DNA of 64,000 nt from Paraburkholderia lycopersici (GTDB lineage Bacteria; Pseudomonadota; Gammaproteobacteria; Burkholderiales; Burkholderiaceae): the NCBI RefSeq assembly GCF_900096975.1, contig NZ_FMYQ01000005.1:124001-188000 (forward strand), given 5' to 3'. The notes below the pieces were generated by a model. It worked only from the letters and a program-made list of their open reading frames with translations, was not told the DNA's origin and made no database searches. Positions 58,263 to 64,000 of the stretch are shown here, one piece after another (positions within the stretch are counted from its first letter, which is position 1; every line of letters starts with the position of its first letter). The translations under genes and the position numbers were made by a program.

Positions 58263-58649
58263 ATGACGACAGACACTCACTCGCAGCGCCAGGAACACGG
58301 ACCGTTGCGCCGACTGCTCGGCTCCGCGTCCGCGATGCTTCAGACGCGTCTCGAACTGATCGGCATCGAACTCGCTGAAGAGAAGGAGCGGCTGATAGGC
58401 GTACTCTTTCTCGGCCTCGCAGCGATGATGCTCGCGATGCTCGCCCTGATCGCGCTCACTGCGCTCATTGCCATCGCCTTTTGGGACACGTACCGCTGGC
58501 AGGCGCTCGCCTGCATCGTGGCGGTATATGCGATCGCCGCCATTGTGTGCGCGCTGAAAGCCCGCCGCGGGCTGCATGCCGCGCCGCTCGTGTTCCAGGC
58601 GACGCTCGAAGAATTCGAGAAAGACCGCGATGCCCTGCGCAACCCCTAG
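58263..58649 (+). CDS. YqjE-type phage-holin-like membrane protein
   Basis: A 128-residue protein with an N-terminal helix (LLGSASAMLQTRLELIGIEL) and two close membrane helices at about 45-100. It matches the Phage_holin_3_6/YqjE pattern. Despite the name it is a chromosomal envelope protein and not phage-derived, as shown by its standard place after a DUF883 gene. The function is not established. Confidence 0.88.
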   Translation: MTTDTHSQRQEHGPLRRLLGSASAMLQTRLELIGIELAEEKERLIGVLFLGLAAMMLAMLALIALTALIAIAFWDTYRWQALACIVAVYAIAAIVCALKARRGLHAAPLVFQATLEEFEKDRDALRNP

Positions 58650-58760
58650 CCGGGAAGTTTCGGCATGCACCGCCGCGCGTTGCCCGATGCACCGCCCGCC
58701 TGCAGGTTGCCCGTCACCTTGCATGCCCCGTCCGTGAAACCATAGCCGCGAGCCGACGCC

Positions 58761-59243
58761 ATGAGCCAACCCCAACCGGACACCGCCTTCCGCCCCCGCC
58801 GCAACAACCGCTCGCGCGATCTCTCCGCGCCGCAGTTGCGAGCGCTGCGCAAGGAGTTGCTGCTCGTGCGCGCCAGCGTCGAGCGCGCCGAAATGGCCGA
58901 AGCGCTCGTGGAGCTCCGTTCGACGGTCAACAATCTCAGCTGGCTACGCTTCATCGTGCCGGGTTTCGGGCATGCCGGAGCCAGCGGCGGCGCCGGCGTG
59001 GCAGCTGGCCTTGGCAGCCTTCTCAAACAGTATCCACTGCTCAGTTCTCTTATCTCGCTCATCGTTGCGAAACCGCTGCGCGCAAGCGTGGTTTCGGCCG
59101 CACGCCCCGTCATCAAGTGGGGCGGCCTTGCGTTTACTGCATGGGAGGCGTATCGCGTATGGCAACAGGTTCGCCGCCAGCGCAGCACCTCCCCGGGCCG
59201 CCCTCCCCGCGATTCGTCTGACGAAGACGATCTCACCGGCTGA
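58761..59243 (+). CDS. DUF3318 family protein (YqjK-position gene)
   Basis: A 160-residue protein: a basic N-terminus, a helical segment LRALRKELLLVRASVERAEM, and hydrophobic stretches near 80-130. It occupies the third place in the DUF883-holin-like trio, where other species have yqjK. The role is unknown. Its end faces the minor pilin genes across 26 bases. Confidence 0.75.
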   Translation: MSQPQPDTAFRPRRNNRSRDLSAPQLRALRKELLLVRASVERAEMAEALVELRSTVNNLSWLRFIVPGFGHAGASGGAGVAAGLGSLLKQYPLLSSLISLIVAKPLRASVVSAARPVIKWGGLAFTAWEAYRVWQQVRRQRSTSPGRPPRDSSDEDDLTG

Positions 59244-59269
59244 TCGTTTCCTGCGGGGCACCCGGACGT

Positions 59270-59713
59270 TCACCGGTCTTTCCAGCACATTTGCGCAGTT
59301 GCCGCAGCGGCAACACCGCCGGCAGCCTGATTGCCGCGAGCGCCGGTGGCATCGAGCATGAACGCGCCGCAGGCGTCGTCGCGCATCGGCCCGGTTTCGA
59401 CAGGCTCGGCCGCTATGGCATAGCCGCCGTTCGATTCGTCGCCGGGCATGAGCCTCAGCCAGTAGACGGGCGTGCCCGTTGCCGGAGCCTGATCGAATCC
59501 CGCTGGCAATGCCGTCATCGACGTGCCCTGCGTATCGATCAACTGCGCGGCACGATAGAGCGCGGCCACCGCATCGATACGATGCCCGCGCGCAATCTGC
59601 GCGTACCATCCCGGCAACGCGAAAGCCGCGACAATGGCTGCTGCCGCTAGCGCAATAACCAATTCGAGCAATGTAAATGCATGGCGTTGGTCGCTCTTCA
59701 CCCTCCCTCCCAT
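59270..59713 (-). CDS. Type IV pilin-like protein (PilE-type minor pilin)
   Basis: A 147-residue prepilin with the class III leader cut by PilD: HAFTLLELVIALAAAAIVAAF, with Glu at +5. The rest is a globular domain ending with a Cys pair (DDACGAF and AQMCWKDR), a likely disulfide loop. Two starts are possible: ATG 59713 with GAGGGAA, or GTG 59701. Last gene of the five-gene minor pilin cluster, eight bases after the PilX-type gene. Confidence 0.82.
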   Translation of the reverse strand: MGGRVKSDQRHAFTLLELVIALAAAAIVAAFALPGWYAQIARGHRIDAVAALYRAAQLIDTQGTSMTALPAGFDQAPATGTPVYWLRLMPGDESNGGYAIAAEPVETGPMRDDACGAFMLDATGARGNQAAGGVAAAATAQMCWKDR

Positions 59714-59721
59714 TTCCCTCG

Positions 59722-60261
59722 TCAAAACGGCCTCGCCACGACGTGCCGCCAGTGATGCTCGACGCGCGTCGCTTCGCCCGCCGCCTCGATGACCAACTGA
59801 TCCTGCAGCCAGCTTTCCGTGTCTTCGGAGGCGCCGAATCCACGCGCCGTGAGGAGGTACGCCCGAGCGAGCGGCCGGCTGTCGATGCGCCACGCCTCGA
59901 CGACGCATTGCGGCGCGCGAGCCGAACCCGGCCAGGCGGCGACGGGCGTCACGGACTGCCGTTCGAAGCTGTCCTGTCGCCGCCACGCTTGGGGTTCGCC
60001 GGATTGCGTCGCTGCGGCGGATACGGCCAGCGAGCCCTCCGTCAGCGCACGCGCGCACAGCACGAGTGCAGCATCGGCGGCATGGAACGACTGCAGATGA
60101 TCGGCGACGGCGTCCGCATTGCGCCGCTCCATCAGCGCAGCCTCGAAACTGGCCGCCGACGTGACCAGCATCATCGAAACGATGAGCAGCACGACCGGCA
60201 ACGCGACGCCGCGCCTCTTCACCCCCATGCGGCAGAGCCGCCGCCGACGGCGTGGGCTCAT
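59722..60261 (-). CDS. PilX-type minor pilin assembly protein
   Basis: A 179-residue protein with a basic start, then GVALPVVLLIVSMMLVTSAA and the PilX-typical QSFHAADAALVLCARAL. As in PilX, position +5 of the mature part is not Glu, which helps identify it. The ATG at 60261 overlaps the PilW stop (ATGA). It is needed with PilV/W for priming type IV pilus assembly. Confidence 0.83.
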   Translation of the reverse strand: MSPRRRRRLCRMGVKRRGVALPVVLLIVSMMLVTSAASFEAALMERRNADAVADHLQSFHAADAALVLCARALTEGSLAVSAAATQSGEPQAWRRQDSFERQSVTPVAAWPGSARAPQCVVEAWRIDSRPLARAYLLTARGFGASEDTESWLQDQLVIEAAGEATRVEHHWRHVVARPF

Positions 60262-61055
60262 GACGGCGCCTGCGCCACGTTGCGCAGTACGACGTGCCGC
60301 CAAAAGGCCTGCCGCGCGCGCCCGTCCGCGCCGAACGCCTGCGCGCCGTCGCAATCGAGATAGCGCGTGCGCCGCGGAAAAGTTGCGCCGCGCACCAGCA
60401 CGCACAAATCGACGGCGACGACCGAGGCCCATTGCTCGCGTGTGAGCGCCGACGCATCGAGCGCCTGCGCCGCACCCGCTATCCAGTAGCGCAACCTCAA
60501 CCGCTCGACGCCTTCGACGAGCGGTTGCGCCGTGCCGACCTTGCCGGAGCCCTCGCAATAAAGCTCGGGCTCGCCAGTGGAACTGCTCGCCTTGGCGTGA
60601 TAGCGGTTGACGACTTCGACGCCCGCTGCGCCCACGGCCTGACCCAGGCAATCGGTAACCTGGCCACTCGTGGCGGGCCACGTCGAAATGCCGTCGCCTT
60701 GATAGCGCACGGCGAGTCCGTCCGACCGGCTCGACAGCGACTCGCAGGCGAGCACGGCATCGGCGCCGGCTGGCCGCCCGGCCGTACAGCCGAAGATCGC
60801 CGGGGCGGCGAGCGGCGCTCGCGCATCGGCGGCTACGAAACCGGCCATTTGGATTTGCTCGCCAACCAGCATCAGCGCGTTCATGCCGGCCTCGTGGATG
60901 CGCGTGGCGTCGCTTGCATATGCGAAGGCCTGGCGTTGTGCCCGGTAGGCCGACAGCGCGCCGAGCGTCACCACGAGACCGAGCGCGATGGCGATCGTCA
61001 GTTCGAGTAGCGTGTGACCACCTTGCCGGCACACTGCGGCGCGACGCTTGTTCAT
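60258..61055 (-). CDS. PilW-type minor pilin
   Basis: A 265-residue prepilin, the largest of the set, with the leader GGHTLLELTIAIALGLVVTL (Glu at +5) and a large globular part with scattered Cys. Its size, place and N-terminus match PilW. The start overlaps the PilV stop (ATGA), and its stop overlaps the PilX start. Confidence 0.85.
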   Translation of the reverse strand: MNKRRAAVCRQGGHTLLELTIAIALGLVVTLGALSAYRAQRQAFAYASDATRIHEAGMNALMLVGEQIQMAGFVAADARAPLAAPAIFGCTAGRPAGADAVLACESLSSRSDGLAVRYQGDGISTWPATSGQVTDCLGQAVGAAGVEVVNRYHAKASSSTGEPELYCEGSGKVGTAQPLVEGVERLRLRYWIAGAAQALDASALTREQWASVVAVDLCVLVRGATFPRRTRYLDCDGAQAFGADGRARQAFWRHVVLRNVAQAPS

Positions 61056-61489
61056 CGCAGAAACGCCAGGGCGACGCAGGCGCGCCCGGCTGGCACGGTT
61101 GCGTCGATACACGGCCCGCGCCGGGAAACCGCCGCCGAGCCCGACGCTGCGGCAAACTGCGCGGCCGCCCAGGTGATGGTCGCGATAGACGCGTCGCCGC
61201 CCGCGCCAGCCATCTCGGCCCGCCCCTCCGGCACGATGGCCGCGGTCAGCGCCTTCCATTTGTCCGTCGCAGCAGTTGACGCGCCCGGGCCGCCCGCCAT
61301 GCGTGCGCCTTCGGCAAGCGCGTCGGCAACGAAAACGGCACGCTCCTGCGTTGCCGCCAGTTGCGCGTGCCGGGCGAGCCCAAGTTGCGTGCCGATCAGA
61401 CCGAGACCGCACATCGCCATGATGCCGAGCGCAATGGCAACTTCGAGCAACGTCGAACCGCGTACGCTGCGCGTACTCACCCGGCTCAT
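61052..61489 (-). CDS. PilV-type minor pilin
   Basis: A 145-residue prepilin with leader RGSTLLEVAIALGIMAMCGL and the PilV-typical GLARHAQLAATQERAVFVADALAE region. The ATG at 61489 overlaps the FimT stop; its own stop overlaps the PilW start. Confidence 0.84.
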   Translation of the reverse strand: MSRVSTRSVRGSTLLEVAIALGIMAMCGLGLIGTQLGLARHAQLAATQERAVFVADALAEGARMAGGPGASTAATDKWKALTAAIVPEGRAEMAGAGGDASIATITWAAAQFAAASGSAAVSRRGPCIDATVPAGRACVALAFLR

Positions 61490-62022
61490 GACGCCCCCGT
61501 GCACGCGCCGTCGCTCATGCGCGCTCGGCCCCCTGCCGCAATGCGTATGCAGCGCCGCCAGCCCGTGCCACGCTGCGCGGCCGACGCGACGCGGGGGCCG
61601 ATCTCGATATTGCGCAGGCTACCGATGCTCTGTCCTGCCGGCGGCGTGAACGTGATGGCCGTGAGCCCCGACGCCACGGCAATCGCGTCGAGCGGGGGCT
61701 GGACACGCAACGGCGCATACGCGCCGGCTCGCTCGAACATGACGGCCCAGCCGCAGGACCAGTCGGCAAGACCGGATGGACACGCCTTGGCCGCCGCAAG
61801 ACAGTTGCGCGCCGCATCGATTCGGCAAACGGTGATGCGCGCCTTGCGCCGTATCGCCTCGCTGCGCGCGTAGGCGAGCGTGCCGAGCATCGCGTTCGCG
61901 CGCGCATCGACCTGGTCGCGAACGCGCCACGCCGTAAAGACCGGCGTGGAAACCGTAGCGCAGATAGCCAGCAAGACGACGACGACCATCGTCTCGATGA
62001 GCGTGAATCCTCTGAACTTCAT
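61486..62022 (-). CDS. FimT/GspH-type pseudopilin
   Basis: A 178-residue prepilin with a short leader MKFRG before FTLIETMVVVVLLAICA, and the GspH/FimT pattern ARSEAIRRKARITVCR. It ends in a Cys pair region (CIRIAAGG, GACTGAS). FimT-type proteins initiate the minor pilin complex and bind DNA in naturally competent bacteria. The ATG at 62022 has GAGG seven bases upstream. First gene of the minor pilin cluster. Confidence 0.88.
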   Translation of the reverse strand: MKFRGFTLIETMVVVVLLAICATVSTPVFTAWRVRDQVDARANAMLGTLAYARSEAIRRKARITVCRIDAARNCLAAAKACPSGLADWSCGWAVMFERAGAYAPLRVQPPLDAIAVASGLTAITFTPPAGQSIGSLRNIEIGPRVASAAQRGTGWRRCIRIAAGGRARMSDGACTGAS

Positions 62023-62083
62023 CAGCAATCCTCAGGTTGAGCGGACTGCCATCAATCTACGGTCGAAGGCGAAACGAAACAAT

Positions 62084-62097
62084 TAGCCGAACGGCTA
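62084..62097 (-). terminator. Possible terminator between nrdR and the pilin cluster
   Basis: Hairpin TAGCCG-AA-CGGCTA followed on the minus strand by ATTGTTTCGTTTC; the T-run is interrupted, so it is weak. Confidence 0.35.
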
Positions 62098-62179
62098 GCT
62101 GGTGCGCGCAGCGTGGGCTCGGGAGAATACGGGCGTCACGACTGCGACAATGCGGGAGGAAAAAAGAATGCGAATGCGC

Positions 62180-62662
62180 TCAGCGCTTTTTCGTGGGGGC
62201 GGCAGCACCGCCCGTGCGGCGGAATTCCTCGATCACGTCTTCGAATTCGGAGACGTCCTCGAAGCGGCGGTACACCGAAGCAAACCGCACGAACGCGACC
62301 TTGTCGAGCTCGCGCAATTCGCCCATCACGAGTTCGCCAAGGCGCTCGCTGCGCACTTCGCGCTCGCCGCTGCCGAGCAGTTGATACTCGATGCGCGCCA
62401 CCGCCTCGTCGATCGCATCGGCCGCAACCGGGCGCTTGCGCAGCGCCAGTTGCATGCTCGCCACGATCTTGCGGCGGTCGAATTCCGTGCGGCTGCCATC
62501 CTTCTTGACGATGGCCGGCATGGCCAGTTCGACCCGCTCATACGTCGTGAAACGCTTGTCGCAGGCCGGGCAGCGGCGGCGGCGCCGGATCGCGGCGCCG
62601 TCTTCGGACACGCGCGAGTCGACGACCTGCGTGTCTTCGTGCCGGCAAAAGGGGCAGCGCAT
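62180..62662 (-). CDS. nrdR: Ribonucleotide reductase transcriptional repressor NrdR
   Basis: A 160-residue ATP/dATP-responsive repressor of ribonucleotide reductase genes. N-terminal zinc ribbon (CPFC at the start, CPACDKRF about 28 residues on) followed by an ATP-cone ([15 protein letters not shown]). It is downstream of glyA by 15 bases on the same strand, the standard Burkholderia order, and probably co-transcribed with it. Confidence 0.96.
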   Translation of the reverse strand: MRCPFCRHEDTQVVDSRVSEDGAAIRRRRRCPACDKRFTTYERVELAMPAIVKKDGSRTEFDRRKIVASMQLALRKRPVAADAIDEAVARIEYQLLGSGEREVRSERLGELVMGELRELDKVAFVRFASVYRRFEDVSEFEDVIEEFRRTGGAAAPTKKR

Positions 62663-62677
62663 GGGCTGGCGCGCGGC

Positions 62678-63925
62678 TTACCGGTAAACCGGGAAACGCT
62701 TGGTCAGCTCGGCGACCTGCGCCTTCACGCGCTCGATCGTCGCAGCGTCTTCCGGATTGTCGAGCACGTCGGCAATCAGGTTGCCCACCTGCTCGGCTTC
62801 CTTCACGCCGAAGCCGCGCGTCGTCATTGCCGGCGAACCGAGGCGAATGCCGCTCGTCACGAACGGCTTTTCCGGGTCGTTCGGGATCGCGTTCTTGTTG
62901 ACCGTGATGTGCGCGGTGCCCAGCGCCGCTTCGGCAGCCTTGCCGGTGATGTTCTTCGCACGCAGGTCCACCAACATGACGTGGCTTTCCGTGCGACCCG
63001 AAACAATGCGCAGACCGCGCTTGACCAGCGTTTCCGCCAGCACACGCGCGTTCTCGACCACATGCTGCTGGTAGGTCTTGAATTCCGGCGAAAGCGCTTC
63101 CTTGAACGCCACGGCCTTGCCCGCGATCACATGCATGAGCGGACCGCCCTGAATGCCCGGGAAGATAGCCGAGTTGATCTGCTTCTCGAACTCGGCCTTC
63201 ATCAGGATCACGCCGCCGCGCGGGCCGCGCAGGCTCTTGTGCGTGGTCGTGGTGACGAAGTCGGCGAAAGGCACCGGGTTCGGGTAGACGCCCGCGGCCA
63301 CGAGGCCCGCGTAGTGCGCCATGTCGACCATGAAGTACGCGCCCACGCTCTTCGCGATCTTCGCAAAGCGCTCGAAGTCGATGCGCAGCGCGAACGCCGA
63401 AGCGCCCGCCACAATCAGCTTCGGCTTGTGTTCCTGGGCGAGCTTTTCGGCCGCTTCGTAGTCGATGTCTTCGGCTTCGTTCAGACCGTAGCTCACGACG
63501 TTGAACCACTTGCCCGACATGTTGACCGGCGACCCGTGCGTGAGGTGACCGCCGTGCGCGAGACTCATGCCCATGATCGTGTCGCCCGGCTTGAGCATGG
63601 CGAAGAACACGCCCTGATTCGCCTGCGAACCCGAGTTCGGCTGGACGTTCGCGGCGTCGGCGCCGAACAGTTGCTTCACACGGTCGATTGCGAGTTGCTC
63701 GACGATATCCACGTATTCGCAGCCGCCGTAATAGCGCTTACCAGGGTAGCCTTCGGCGTACTTGTTAGTGAGCTGCGAACCCTGCGCGGCCATGACTGCG
63801 GGCGACGTGTAGTTTTCCGACGCGATGAGCTCGATGTGCTCTTCCTGCCGGCGGTTCTCGAGTTCGATCGCCTTGAAGAGTTCGGGATCGACGTTGGCGA
63901 TGGTGCTTTCGGCTCTGTCAAACAT
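62678..63925 (-). CDS. glyA: Serine hydroxymethyltransferase
   Basis: PLP enzyme that converts serine and tetrahydrofolate to glycine and methylene-tetrahydrofolate, the main one-carbon source. It has 415 residues. The PLP lysine is in [14 protein letters not shown]; the N-terminal [20 protein letters not shown] and [12 protein letters not shown] are typical. Only 75 bases upstream are in the window, so riboswitch or promoter control cannot be judged. Confidence 0.97.
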   Translation of the reverse strand: MFDRAESTIANVDPELFKAIELENRRQEEHIELIASENYTSPAVMAAQGSQLTNKYAEGYPGKRYYGGCEYVDIVEQLAIDRVKQLFGADAANVQPNSGSQANQGVFFAMLKPGDTIMGMSLAHGGHLTHGSPVNMSGKWFNVVSYGLNEAEDIDYEAAEKLAQEHKPKLIVAGASAFALRIDFERFAKIAKSVGAYFMVDMAHYAGLVAAGVYPNPVPFADFVTTTTHKSLRGPRGGVILMKAEFEKQINSAIFPGIQGGPLMHVIAGKAVAFKEALSPEFKTYQQHVVENARVLAETLVKRGLRIVSGRTESHVMLVDLRAKNITGKAAEAALGTAHITVNKNAIPNDPEKPFVTSGIRLGSPAMTTRGFGVKEAEQVGNLIADVLDNPEDAATIERVKAQVAELTKRFPVYR

Positions 63926-64000
63926 ACGGGTTCCGTTAAGTGTGTTCAGGTTGACCGGGTCTCGCGCGGAACGCGTAGCGGGTACGCGGCGCTGCTGGCG

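Noticed and set aside
58263..58649. Prophage remnant because of the holin-like protein
   Set aside because: The gene sits in the standard DUF883-YqjE order and no other phage gene is near.
63926..64000. Glycine riboswitch upstream of glyA
   Set aside because: Only 75 bases are available and no glycine aptamer-like pairing is visible, so nothing can be claimed.

Overview
The window is 64 kb of high-GC chromosomal DNA from a betaproteobacterium. Gene order and protein sequences point to the Burkholderiaceae, most like Burkholderia, Paraburkholderia or Caballeronia chromosome 1. Marker blocks are ileS-lspA-coaBC-dut, clpS-clpA, lpxK-kdsB-adk, murJ opposite rpsT, argF beside a DUF3579 gene, and glyA-nrdR followed by minor pilins. 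The genus cannot be fixed from sequence reading alone. I see no insertion sequence, prophage, CRISPR array, rRNA or tRNA gene. Coding density is high and about 60 genes are supported.

Layout. 1-6.2 kb: ileS (5' end outside the window), lspA, coaBC, a luciferase-like oxidoreductase and dut. 6.2-10.4 kb, minus strand: an amino-acid permease and the clpS-clpA protease-adaptor pair. 11-13.4 kb: a cold-shock protein, then a multicopper oxidase with a Cys/His-rich exported partner. 13.6-17.1 kb: icd, rluE, a small Lys/Ala/His exported protein and a DUF192 protein. 17.4-19.5 kb: a stand-alone elongation factor G. 19.7-27.2 kb: a cupin plus nickel/cobalt permease pair, then a four-gene peptide-type ABC importer with fused ATPases. 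27.7-28.6 kb: a glycine-rich secreted protein behind a sigma-54-like promoter.

28.8-41.8 kb is the most accessory-like part: an aldo/keto reductase beside a GntR regulator, a CaiB-type CoA transferase divergent from a citrate synthase carrying a MerR-type DNA-binding domain, a DUF2917 gene divergent from a MocR regulator, an MFS exporter, a degenerate EAL protein, an ECF sigma factor divergent from a ClpP paralogue, and a TetR regulator divergent from an isochorismatase-like enzyme. Several divergent pairs have readable operators between them.

41.9-57.4 kb is mostly housekeeping: sodB, xseA, lpxK, a Trm112-like protein, kdsB, adk, a short-chain dehydrogenase, murJ-sirB1, rpsT, argF, an IclR regulator with glutaryl-CoA dehydrogenase, and a 1-Cys peroxiredoxin. 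57.8-59.2 kb: an envelope-stress-type trio (DUF883, holin-like, DUF3318). 59.3-63.9 kb, minus strand: five minor type IV pilin genes joined by ATGA overlaps or short gaps, then nrdR and glyA upstream of them.

The best candidate for something undescribed is at 38.6-40.5 kb. An ECF41-like sigma factor and a ClpP-type protease subunit are divergent, and each is preceded by the same promoter signature (GTCACG, 16 bp, CGTC). This suggests a sigma factor that controls itself and a dedicated protease. Next are the DNA-binding citrate synthase/CoA-transferase pair with its array of ATCAA/TTGAT half-sites, and a DnaA-box cluster around an AT-rich tract between xseA and lpxK.
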